64,000 bases of DNA. It comes from Tsukamurella sp. 1534. GTDB taxonomy: Bacteria; Actinomycetota; Actinomycetes; Mycobacteriales; Mycobacteriaceae. Made by a program: the position numbers and the translations under genes. Positions within the stretch are counted from its first letter, which is position 1, and the number at the start of each line of letters is the position of its first letter. Of the stretch, positions 8,592 to 15,853 are shown piece by piece. Under the pieces are notes generated by a model. That model did not search any database, was not told where the DNA came from, and worked only from the letters and a program-made list of their open reading frames with translations. Location of the stretch: the NCBI RefSeq assembly GCF_000312385.1, contig NZ_HE997626.1, forward strand, positions 545,206 through 609,205, read 5' to 3'.

Positions 8592-9437
8592 TCAATCGAA
8601 GGTGAAGCAGGTGCCGCAGAAGTCGCGGCCGAACGGGGTGATCTCGATGCGGCGCCGGATCGTCTTCGCGTAGCGGCCCGCCTTGCCCATCGCGTCCATC
8701 ACCGTGGGCTGCACCTGCAGCAGTTCGTATCGCTGCACCTCGACCTGCTCCTTGGAGAACCAGATCAGGCCCAGGCGGTTGAGGTTGCCGAGGTACGACG
8801 GGAGCCGCTCGGCGTGCCGGCAGCCGGCCACCTCCGAGATCATCGACAGGCCCGCGGCCACGGTCTCCGAGCCGACGCCGAAGGGCCGGTTGGTCCGCAC
8901 GTCCACCGCGGGCTGCGCGCCCTCGAGCACCAGCAGCCGCAGGATGCGGGCCTCGTCGGGGCACAGCTGCATGAGGATGTACTCGAACGCCGGGTGCGGG
9001 GCGTCCGGGAGCGGCGACTGCGCGGACTGCAGCAGTAGCCGGTTGCCCTTCTTCCGCAGTTCCTCCCCCGACGGGATCGGGGGCTGCTCGAACTCGTCCT
9101 CGAACTCCTCGACGATCTCCCCGTGCACGATCTCCCGGGGCGCGGGCTCGGTGAGCGCGACGTCCACCAGATGCTCGGCCTCGTTGACGAACTGCCGGGT
9201 GATGCGCTGCGCGGAGCCGCCCACCTCGCGGCCGAGGTTCAGCGCCGAGTTCGACGCCCGGCCGAGCGCACCGAGGAGGCCTCCGCCGCCCGCCTGCTCG
9301 GGCTCCGCCACGGCCGGAACGTCGGCGTCCCGCGTCGCGATCTCCCAGCGCTCCGAGGCGGTCGCCTCCCGCGCACCGTCGGTCTTCGCCCGCCGCTTGG
9401 CGGCGTCGCGCCGCGCGGCCCCGGACTCGTCACTCAC
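8592..9437 (-). CDS. Abi-alpha / DUF4393-like protein
   Basis: This 281-residue soluble protein is translated from a GTG (VSDESGAARR) only 2 bases after the stop of the DUF445 gene. The N-terminus is charged and disordered, followed by a Gly-rich helix (about 45–60). The core PPIPSGEELRKKGNRLLLQSAQ and CPDEARILRLLVLEGAQPAVDVR (about 125–185) resembles the Abi-alpha/DUF4393 family. The C-terminus holds a CxxC-like CGTC motif. The family name comes from a domain seen in some abortive-infection proteins, but this conserved actinobacterial version is not known to act in phage defence. The tight coupling with a DUF445 membrane protein suggests a shared envelope function. Confidence 0.65.
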   Translation of the reverse strand: MSDESGAARRDAAKRRAKTDGAREATASERWEIATRDADVPAVAEPEQAGGGGLLGALGRASNSALNLGREVGGSAQRITRQFVNEAEHLVDVALTEPAPREIVHGEIVEEFEDEFEQPPIPSGEELRKKGNRLLLQSAQSPLPDAPHPAFEYILMQLCPDEARILRLLVLEGAQPAVDVRTNRPFGVGSETVAAGLSMISEVAGCRHAERLPSYLGNLNRLGLIWFSKEQVEVQRYELLQVQPTVMDAMGKAGRYAKTIRRRIEITPFGRDFCGTCFTFD

Positions 9438-9439
9438 GT

Positions 9440-10714
9440 CTACACCCCGAATATCGCTAGATGGAGGAACCCGGCGAACGAACCGAGCACCGCGCCGTGC
9501 AGGAACAACAGCCACTCATCCTGCTTGATCGCGGACCGGAGCAGCTCACTGAGGTCCTCGGGACTCAGCTTGTTCATCCGCTCGACGACGAACGTCCGCA
9601 CCTTGCACTGCTGCTCGGCGACGAACTTCGGGTCGTTGACCGTGGCCTCGGCGACCTTCATCGCCTCCACTCCTACCAGCTGGGGCACGCGGTCGTAGGC
9701 CTCGAATCCCACCGAGAGCTTCACGAACCCGCGGGCCCACCCCGCCGCGTTGTCGATCGAATCCCGGAGCACGGTCTCGACGGTGGCGCGGGTGCGGTCC
9801 GAGCGCGGGCCGTGCAACAGCTCGTCGCAGATGTTCTCGATGGTGATCACCTTGTCCGCCATCACGATGGCGTACTGCTCGGCGATCTCCTTCTTGCGTT
9901 TGAGGAACAGCCCCTGCTTCCACGGCACCCACCACTTGGGGTGGATCGGTTCGAAGATCATCAGGATGCCGATGTAGTTGACCACGTAGCCGATGACCAC
10001 GCCGCCCAGCGGGAGCAGCCACCAGTACGGGAAGAAGTGCAGCAGGGCCACCAGGATGAAGCCCATGGGGAAGCCGAAGTAGAAGCCGAAGTTCTGCATG
10101 AACACGAGCTCTTTCCGGCCCATGTTGTAGAAGATGTCCTTGAGCACCTTCGGATTCGCCGTGAGGTACCGGATCACCATGAGCTTGGCGTCGATGTAGT
10201 CGTCGATGTTCTCGCCGATGGTCGACGTGATCTTCCGGACGTCCTGCGGCAGGGATGCCGACACCCGCCGGTACACCAGCAGTTTCACGTCCTCGGGCAG
10301 CGAGTACCACAGGCGCGGGTTCTCGCGCTGCATCACGCTCTCCACGATGGACGGGATCATCGGCATGGACGCGCGGGTCAACACCTCCGAGACGTGCTCG
10401 GGATCCATCACCTCGTAGAACTCGGCGATACTGCCGACCTTGTTCAGCGATTTGTCGACGGCGATACTCGCCATCTTCTCCGCGCGCGAGGGCACGATGC
10501 CCTGCCAGCCGACGCGGCCGTCGGGCTGGATCGCGGGGATCACCTGGACGCGACGCGGGAGGAACGGATAGAGGGTGGCCATCCCGGGGAACTTGAACCC
10601 GTAGAACTTCTTGGGCTCGAACAGCATCAGGATGCCGGTCCAGTTGGTGATGTAGCCGATGATGCCCGTGAACAACGGGACGGTGATGAGATGGCTGATC
10701 AGGTCCGCGCTCAC
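9440..10714 (-). CDS. DUF445 family membrane protein
   Basis: This 424-residue protein has a hydrophobic N-terminal helix (LITVPLFTGIIGYITNWTGILMLF), a central pair of helices (about 215–260, FPMGFILVALLHFFPYWW then GGVVIGYVVNYIGILMIF) and a C-terminal helix (LLFLHGAVLGSFAGFLHLAIF). The N- and C-halves look like an internal duplication, each with a G-x-x-x-N-[WY]-x-GILM motif, as in DUF445/YheB proteins. I chose GTG at 10714 because GGAG precedes it by 8 bases. A longer frame back to 10765 lacks a ribosome-binding site. It heads a two-gene operon with the Abi-alpha-like gene. The function is unknown. Confidence 0.8.
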   Translation of the reverse strand: MSADLISHLITVPLFTGIIGYITNWTGILMLFEPKKFYGFKFPGMATLYPFLPRRVQVIPAIQPDGRVGWQGIVPSRAEKMASIAVDKSLNKVGSIAEFYEVMDPEHVSEVLTRASMPMIPSIVESVMQRENPRLWYSLPEDVKLLVYRRVSASLPQDVRKITSTIGENIDDYIDAKLMVIRYLTANPKVLKDIFYNMGRKELVFMQNFGFYFGFPMGFILVALLHFFPYWWLLPLGGVVIGYVVNYIGILMIFEPIHPKWWVPWKQGLFLKRKKEIAEQYAIVMADKVITIENICDELLHGPRSDRTRATVETVLRDSIDNAAGWARGFVKLSVGFEAYDRVPQLVGVEAMKVAEATVNDPKFVAEQQCKVRTFVVERMNKLSPEDLSELLRSAIKQDEWLLFLHGAVLGSFAGFLHLAIFGV

Positions 10715-10846
10715 GACGGGCTCCGATCGACCCCGTCGACGCTCCCCGCCGAGCTCACCACACAACCTCCCGCATCACCACACCATTGGCGGGGCACCCG
10801 TCCTTCGAATGCCTCACGACCGTCGAGCCTTTGTTCTTCGCGCGCA

Positions 10847-10874
10847 ACTGTACTCAACGAAGTGAGAGGTTTAA
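10847..10874 (-). promoter_or_regulatory. Candidate promoter of the DUF445 operon
   Basis: On the minus strand, TTAAAC (10869–10874), a 16-base spacer and TACAGT (10847–10852) form a plausible vegetative promoter about 130 bases before the GTG. The rest of the 10715–10950 region shows nothing else I can support. Confidence 0.4.
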
Positions 10875-10950
10875 GACACTTGTCGATCACCCCGGCCACC
10901 CCCTGCCGCCGGAGCCTTTGAAAAAGATTGTCTCCCACGGCCTTCCAATC

Positions 10951-11406
10951 TCACGCCGAGAAGATCACATCTCCTGCGGCGACATCGCGCTCGGCCGGAT
11001 CGTCGATCGCGCCCGGCTTGGAGTCCATGAGTACCACGGGACAGATCGCACTGAGTCCACGTTGCCGAATCGCCTCGGGCGAAAAGGAAATCAGCGGCTG
11101 GCCGGCGACGACCTTCGCCTTCTCCTCGGCCAACAGGGTGAACCCCTCGCCCCCGAGATTCACGGTGTCGATGCCGACGTGCACCAGCACCCCGGCGCCG
11201 CCGTCGCCCAGCACGATCGCCGCGTGCGGGTGCAGCTTGAGCACCGTGCCCGCCACCGGCGAACCCACGACCGCCTCGGCACCGTCGGGCGGGACCGACG
11301 GCTCGATGGCCACCCCCGAGCCCACCATCTGGCCGGCGAAGACCTGATCCGGCACCGCCGAGAGCGGCAGGAGCCGCCCGGCGACCGGCGCCAGCACATC
11401 CGTCAC
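10951..11406 (-). CDS. crr: PTS EIIA, glucose/GlcNAc class (Crr-like)
   Basis: This 151-residue cytoplasmic phosphocarrier takes phosphate from HPr and passes it to EIIB. The two active-site histidines are visible: H61 in LKLHPHAAIV and the phosphorylated H76 in GVLVHVGIDTV. The beta-sandwich landmarks APVAGRLLPL and SPVAGTVLKL are also present. The start ATG overlaps the EIIB stop (ATGA at 11403–11406), so EIIB and EIIA are coupled. In this locus the three PTS domains are separate polypeptides, with EIIB and EIIA divergent from EIIC. No HPr or EI gene is in the window, so general PTS components must be elsewhere. Confidence 0.9.
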   Translation of the reverse strand: MTDVLAPVAGRLLPLSAVPDQVFAGQMVGSGVAIEPSVPPDGAEAVVGSPVAGTVLKLHPHAAIVLGDGGAGVLVHVGIDTVNLGGEGFTLLAEEKAKVVAGQPLISFSPEAIRQRGLSAICPVVLMDSKPGAIDDPAERDVAAGDVIFSA

Positions 11407-11630
11407 AGGAGGTCCTGCACTTCCTCGGCGAGCGCGTCGGCGGTCGGGCCCACGACGACCTGCACCGCGGAGCCCGCGATCATCACTCCGTGCGACAGCT
11501 TCTTCAGGGCCGCCTGGTCCACCTTGCCGGTGTCCTTGACCTCGCAGCGCAGGCGGGTGATGCAGCCCTCGACCTCTTCGATGTTGTCGGCCCCGCCGAG
11601 CCCGTTCACGATGTCCTGCGCCTTGGCCAT
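11403..11630 (-). CDS. PTS EIIB, glucose/GlcNAc class (NagF-like)
   Basis: This 75-residue EIIB domain protein carries the phosphorylated cysteine at C23 in EGCITRLRCE. The segment GGADNIEEVEGC is the standard glucose-family EIIB signature. The ATG at 11630 is preceded by AGGAAGG with a 9-base gap, which favours it over a 14-residue longer start. It is the first gene of the minus-strand EIIB–EIIA operon and divergent from the EIIC–nagA operon, as for separate NagF-type proteins in Streptomyces. The likely sugar is N-acetylglucosamine because nagA follows EIIC, though glucose or another amino sugar remains possible. Confidence 0.9.
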   Translation of the reverse strand: MAKAQDIVNGLGGADNIEEVEGCITRLRCEVKDTGKVDQAALKKLSHGVMIAGSAVQVVVGPTADALAEEVQDLL

Positions 11631-11685
11631 GTTCGCCGCCTTCCTAGACGAGATGTTTGCGACGAAACCCACGCACGCCGCGACA

Positions 11686-11720
11686 ACTGGTTATAACCTG
11701 TCGTCAGGTTAGTTGACCTG
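11686..11720 (+). promoter_or_regulatory. Overlapping operator repeats between PTS operons
   Basis: ACTGGTTATAACCTG (11686–11700) matches the site upstream of the GntR gene. It is followed by the perfect inverted repeat AACCTG-TCGT-CAGGTT (11695–11710) and by CAGGT-N6-ACCTG (11705–11720). These sites occupy the promoter region between the divergent EIIB–EIIA and EIIC–nagA operons and are probably bound by the NagR/DasR-like regulator. Confidence 0.55.
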
Positions 11721-11739
11721 CACTCGACAGGAGCGAGAA

Positions 11740-12975
11740 ATGAGTTCCAACTCCGGTTCCGGTATATCAGCACGAAGGCTCGATCTGAGCGGTCTCCAGA
11801 AACTCGGCCGCAGCCTCATGCTGCCGATCGCGGTGCTGCCGGCCGCGGGGCTGCTCCTCCGGCTCGGGCAGGACGATCTGCTCGGCCGCTGGTCGTCGAT
11901 GAAGACGGTGGCCGCCGTGATCGGCGGCGCCGGCGACGCCCTGATCTCCAACCTCCCCATCCTGTTCGCCGTGGGTATCGCAATCGGCTGGGCCAAGAAG
12001 TCCGACGGCTCCACCGCGCTCGCCGCGCTCGTCGGCTACCTCTCGTTCCAGGCGGTCGAGAAGGCCATGTCGCCCGTGGTCCTCGCGGGCGAGGTGGACA
12101 AGTCGGGCGAACCGGCCGTGGTCGATTACGGCGTGCTCGGCGGCATCGTGATCGGCATCCTGTCCGCCGTCCTCTGGCAACGCTTCTACAAGACGAAACT
12201 GCCGGACTACATCGGCTTCTTCTCCGGCCGCCGGCTGGTGCCCATCCTCACCGCCTCGGCCGCGATCGTGGTGGGCGTGATCATGTCGTTCGCGTACCCG
12301 CTGTTCAACTGGGCGCTCACCGGTCTCGGCACCTGGGTCGCGGAGAACTCGGTCGTCGGCGGCGGCGTGTTCGGCACGGTCAACCGGCTGCTGCTCCCCC
12401 TCGGCCTGCACCACATCATCAACTCCGTGGTGTGGTTCATCCTGGGCGATTACCGCGCACCGTCGGGCGAGATCGTGCACGGCGACGTCTCCCGGTTCCT
12501 CCAGGGAGACCCCACCGCCGGCACCTTCATGACGGGCTTCTTCCCCATCATGATGTTCGGCCTGCCCGCCGCGGCGTTCGCGATCTACCGCTGCGCCAAG
12601 CCCGAGAACCGCACGATGGTCGGCGGCATCATGGTGTCCGTCGCGCTCACCAGCTTCCTCACCGGCATCACGGAGCCGCTCGAGTTCTCGTTCATCTTCG
12701 TGGCCTGGCCGCTGCTCCTGGTGCACGCCCTCCTCACGGGCAGCTCGCTGCTCATCGCGAACTGGCTCGACATCCACCACGGCTTCACGTTCTCCGCGGG
12801 CGCCATCGATTACGTGCTCAACTTCGGTAAGGCCACCAACCCGCTGTGGCTCATACCCATGGGGCTCGTCTACGCCGTGATCTACTACTTCACGTTCTCG
12901 TTCATCATCACACGCCGGAACCTCAAGACACCGGGGCGCGAGGACGAAGACGAGGAAGCAGAGATGATCGCTTGA
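11740..12975 (+). CDS. PTS EIIC permease, GlcNAc/glucose class (NagE-like)
   Basis: This 411-residue EIIC membrane domain transports and phosphorylates an amino sugar or glucose together with the separate EIIB and EIIA. It has about ten hydrophobic segments, the N-terminal KLGRSLMLPIAVLPAAGLLLRLG characteristic of the family, LPLGLHHIINSVVWF mid-protein, and the conserved GITEPLEFSFIFVAWPLL (about 310–327) that contains the sugar-contact Glu. There is no EIIB domain at the C-terminus. ATG 11740 follows AGGAGC by 8 bases, so I reject the upstream start at 11713. nagA starts inside its stop codon, giving tight coupling. Confidence 0.9.
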   Translation: MSSNSGSGISARRLDLSGLQKLGRSLMLPIAVLPAAGLLLRLGQDDLLGRWSSMKTVAAVIGGAGDALISNLPILFAVGIAIGWAKKSDGSTALAALVGYLSFQAVEKAMSPVVLAGEVDKSGEPAVVDYGVLGGIVIGILSAVLWQRFYKTKLPDYIGFFSGRRLVPILTASAAIVVGVIMSFAYPLFNWALTGLGTWVAENSVVGGGVFGTVNRLLLPLGLHHIINSVVWFILGDYRAPSGEIVHGDVSRFLQGDPTAGTFMTGFFPIMMFGLPAAAFAIYRCAKPENRTMVGGIMVSVALTSFLTGITEPLEFSFIFVAWPLLLVHALLTGSSLLIANWLDIHHGFTFSAGAIDYVLNFGKATNPLWLIPMGLVYAVIYYFTFSFIITRRNLKTPGREDEDEEAEMIA

Positions 12976-14126
12976 CCGAGCTGCTGCGCGGCACCGTCGT
13001 CACGCCGTCCGGGACCATCGACGACGGCGTCGTCGCCCTCGCCGACGGTCTCATCAGCGAGGTCGGCCCGGCCTCGGCCTTCCCTCCGGCGACGGTTCCG
13101 CCCGCGACCGGCCTGGTGTACGTGCCGGGCATGATCGACGTGCACTGCCACGGGGGCGGCGGGTTCGGCTTCCCGGACTCCGACGCCGACGGTGCGCGGG
13201 CCGCCGCCGAGCACCACCTGCGCCGCGGCACCACCACGATGCTCGCGTCCCTCGTGTCCGCCGCGCCGGAGAAGCTGCTCGAGCGGATCGCGGTGCTGAG
13301 CCCGCTGGTGGACGACGGCACCGTCGCGGGGCTGCATCTGGAGGGGCCGTTCCTGGCGCAGGAGGTGTGCGGGGCGCAGGACCCGCGGTACATCATCGAC
13401 GGCGATCCGGCGCTGCTCGCGCGGCTGCTGGACGCCGCGGGTGGGCGCATCGCGTCGATGACCGTCGCCGCGGAGACCGCCCACTTCGACGAGCTCGCGC
13501 GCCTGCTCTCCGACGCCGGCGCCGTGGTCTCCGTCGGCCACACCGCGGGCGACTACGACACCGTCGCCGCGGCCCTGGGCACGCCCACGGGGCCGGTCAG
13601 CGTCACGCACCTGTTCAACGGCATGCACCCCATGCACCACCGGCACCCCGGCGCGGTCGGGGCCGCGCTCACCGTCGCGGGCGAGGGCCGCGCCGTCGCC
13701 GAGATCATCGGCGACGGGGTGCACCTCGACGCCGGCACCGTGGCGATGGTGTTCGCCACCGTCGGGTCCGACCACGTCGCCCTCATCTCCGACGCGATGC
13801 AGGCCGCGGGCATGCCCGACGGGCAGTACACGCTGGGGCCGCTCGACGTGACCGTCGGGGGCGGGGTCGCGCGGCTCACTACGCCCGACGGTGCTCCCGG
13901 CGCCATCGCCGGCGGCACCGCCTCGGTCTACGACGTGTTCGTCCGCGCCGTCCGGCACGCCGGCGTTCCGCTCGCCGACGCCGCACGCGCAGGCGCCACC
14001 ACGCCCGCCCGCCTGCTGGGGCTCAAGGACCGCGGGGAGCTGGCCGCGGGCCTCCGCGCCGACCTGCTGGAACTGGACGGGGACCTGTCGCTGCGCCGGA
14101 TCCTCCGCGGCGGCGCAGAGGTGTAA
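12972..14126 (+). CDS. nagA: N-acetylglucosamine-6-phosphate deacetylase
   Basis: This 384-residue amidohydrolase converts GlcNAc-6-P to GlcN-6-P and acetate. The HxH metal motif is at residues 58–60 (GMIDVHCHGGGG). LHLEGPFL carries the metal-binding Glu, VSVGHTAGDYD and THLFNGMHPMHHRHPG hold the further His ligands, and LISDAMQAAGMPDG contains the catalytic Asp. The start is TTG at 12972, overlapping the EIIC stop as TTGA, which gives MTELLRGTVVTPSGTIDDGVV. It forms the second gene of the EIIC–nagA operon. A nagB deaminase is not present in the window. Confidence 0.92.
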   Translation: MTELLRGTVVTPSGTIDDGVVALADGLISEVGPASAFPPATVPPATGLVYVPGMIDVHCHGGGGFGFPDSDADGARAAAEHHLRRGTTTMLASLVSAAPEKLLERIAVLSPLVDDGTVAGLHLEGPFLAQEVCGAQDPRYIIDGDPALLARLLDAAGGRIASMTVAAETAHFDELARLLSDAGAVVSVGHTAGDYDTVAAALGTPTGPVSVTHLFNGMHPMHHRHPGAVGAALTVAGEGRAVAEIIGDGVHLDAGTVAMVFATVGSDHVALISDAMQAAGMPDGQYTLGPLDVTVGGGVARLTTPDGAPGAIAGGTASVYDVFVRAVRHAGVPLADAARAGATTPARLLGLKDRGELAAGLRADLLELDGDLSLRRILRGGAEV

Positions 14127-14223
14127 CACCTGCGATCCCGGTGTCCGTGGCCACCTTCGACGCCCGACTACACGCCGGAGCGGCGACCTACGGCATCGCG
14201 TCGGCGATCACGGACCGGGTCTC

Positions 14224-15057
14224 CTAGAGGGAGAGCTCGCCGCGAATCGTGGTGGTGGTCGCGCCGCCGATCCAGGTCTCGCCGTCTGCGCGCTCGACGT
14301 GGACTCGGCCGCTGCGGCCGAGTCTCGTGCCCTGCGATGCGATGTAGCGGCCGGGCAGCACGTCGCCGATCAGCCACTGCGCCAGGCCGGCGTTGAGGGA
14401 CCCGGTGACCGGGTCCTCGGGCACGCCGAGATCAGGACAGAAGGCGCGGACCTCGACGGCGCGCTCGTCGCCCTCGGGGTACGGGCCGACGGCTCCCACC
14501 TGCAGCTCCCCCATCGTCGCGAAATCCGGTTCCAGCGCGAGCACCGCGTCCGCGTCGCGCAGCCGCGCCGCGACCCAACCGGGGCCGTTGTCCACCCACT
14601 GCACCGCCAGCAGGTCCGACGGTGCGAGGCGCAGGCTCGCAGCCACGCGCTCGACGACCTCCGGCTCGGCCGGCCCGCTGCGCACGAGCGGCGGGGCCGC
14701 GAAGGCGAGCGTCCCCGCGCGCCGCAGCCGCACCAGCCCGGCGCCGCACTCCTGCACGAGGGTCCCAGGGGTGCGCGGCGCCCCTCCCGCCTCGAGCCAC
14801 GCGTGCGCGCTGCCGAGGGTCGGGTGCCCGGCGAACGGCAGTTCCCCGCCCGGGGTGAAGATCCGCAGCCGGTAGTCGGCGGCGGGGTCGGTGGGCCGCA
14901 GCAGGAAAGTGGTCTCGCTGAGGTTCGTCCACCGCGCGAACGCCGCCATCTGCTCGTCCGTCAGCCCGTCGGCGTCGTGCACCACGGCCACCGGGTTGCC
15001 GAGGAGCGGTTCCTCGGAGAAGACGTCGACCTGCCGGAACACGTTCACGTGGTGCAC
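14224..15057 (-). CDS. PhzF-family isomerase
   Basis: This 277-residue PhzF / epimerase-fold protein has two similar halves. The catalytic Glu of the family is E48 in TNLSETTFLL. Other landmarks are LGNPVAVV near residue 19, FTPGGELPFAGHPTLGSAHAW near 67–87 and the C-terminal PVTGSLNAGLAQWL, which is the second GHP-like loop. True phenazine genes are absent, so it is one of the many PhzF-like proteins of unknown substrate. It is convergent with nagA and is followed upstream by the ABC transporter operon on the same strand, 40 bp away, so it may be the last gene of that transcript. Confidence 0.85.
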   Translation of the reverse strand: MHHVNVFRQVDVFSEEPLLGNPVAVVHDADGLTDEQMAAFARWTNLSETTFLLRPTDPAADYRLRIFTPGGELPFAGHPTLGSAHAWLEAGGAPRTPGTLVQECGAGLVRLRRAGTLAFAAPPLVRSGPAEPEVVERVAASLRLAPSDLLAVQWVDNGPGWVAARLRDADAVLALEPDFATMGELQVGAVGPYPEGDERAVEVRAFCPDLGVPEDPVTGSLNAGLAQWLIGDVLPGRYIASQGTRLGRSGRVHVERADGETWIGGATTTTIRGELSL

Positions 15058-15097
15058 CTTTCGCTCGGTAGAGGTCCCTGCCGCAGCCGGGGCGGCA

Positions 15098-15853
15098 TCA
15101 CAGCGGATGGAGGATGCGATCGAGGAATTCGCGGGTGCGGGCCTGCTGCGGATCGCCGATCACTTCGGCGGGCGGCCCGGACTCCAGCACCTTCCCGCCG
15201 TCGACGAACAGCACCTGATCGGCCACGTCGCGGGCGAACGCCATCTCGTGCGTCACCACCACCATCGTGCGGCCCTCCGTCGCCAGGTCGCGCATCACCG
15301 TGAGCACGCCCCCGACGAGCTCCGGATCCAGCGCGGAGGTGGGCTCGTCGAACAGCACGACCTTCGGCCGCAGCGCCAACGCGCGGGCGATGCCGACGCG
15401 CTGCTGCTGCCCGCCCGACAGCTGATGCGGGTACTTGTCGGCGTGGTCGGCCAGCCCCACCCGGTCGAGCAGCGCCCGGGCCTCCGCCTCCACGTCGCCG
15501 GCGGGCCTGCGCTGCACCACGATCGGCCCCTCCGTCACGTTCTCCAGCGCCGTCTTGTGCGGGAACAGGTTGTGCGACTGGAACACCATCGCGCTCTGCG
15601 CGCGATAGCGGGCCAGTGCCGCCCTGCCCGGCTCCCCGGCGGCGAAATCGAGCGTCTCCGACCCGACGGTGACGGTGCCCCCGTCCGGCAGCTCGAGCGC
15701 GTTGAGGGAGCGGAGCACCGTCGTCTTGCCGGAACCGGACGGTCCGATGACGACGGTGACGGTGCCCTCCGGCACCGCGAAGTCGATGCCCCGCAGCACC
15801 GGCCGGTCGCCGAAGGACTTGGTCAGGCCCCGCACCGAGATCAGGTCGGTCAT
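15098..15853 (-). CDS. Polar amino-acid ABC transporter ATPase
   Basis: This 251-residue ATP-binding subunit has Walker A GPSGSGKTT (37–45), Q-loop FQSHNLFPH (91–99), signature LSGGQQQR (145–152), Walker B VVLFDEP (165–171) and a THE switch histidine near 202. The sequence type (FPHKTALENVTEGP) belongs to the polar amino-acid uptake group with GlnQ, HisP and TcyC/TcyN. Its ATG overlaps the stop of the fused binding protein/permease (ATGA, 15850–15853), so the two proteins make one transporter. The partner's binding domain looks cystine-like, which suggests cystine or another polar amino acid as substrate. Confidence 0.9.
   Translation of the reverse strand: MTDLISVRGLTKSFGDRPVLRGIDFAVPEGTVTVVIGPSGSGKTTVLRSLNALELPDGGTVTVGSETLDFAAGEPGRAALARYRAQSAMVFQSHNLFPHKTALENVTEGPIVVQRRPAGDVEAEARALLDRVGLADHADKYPHQLSGGQQQRVGIARALALRPKVVLFDEPTSALDPELVGGVLTVMRDLATEGRTMVVVTHEMAFARDVADQVLFVDGGKVLESGPPAEVIGDPQQARTREFLDRILHPL

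Noticed and set aside
8592-9437. Abi-alpha family as a phage-defence gene
   Set aside because: The domain name alone does not imply defence. The gene is coupled to a DUF445 membrane protein conserved in non-defence contexts and there is no toxin, nuclease or mobile element around it.
10711-10938. 75-codon minus frame upstream of the DUF445 gene
   Set aside because: It runs through the candidate promoter of the DUF445 operon, has no ribosome-binding site and no recognisable features.
14130-14227. Short + frame after nagA (VSVATFDARLHAGAATYG…) as a gene or gene remnant
   Set aside because: About 30 codons, no ribosome-binding site, ends inside the PhzF gene. It could be a decayed fragment, but nothing identifies its source.
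14224-15057. PhzF gene as evidence of phenazine synthesis
   Set aside because: No other phz gene is present; PhzF-like proteins of unknown substrate are common.
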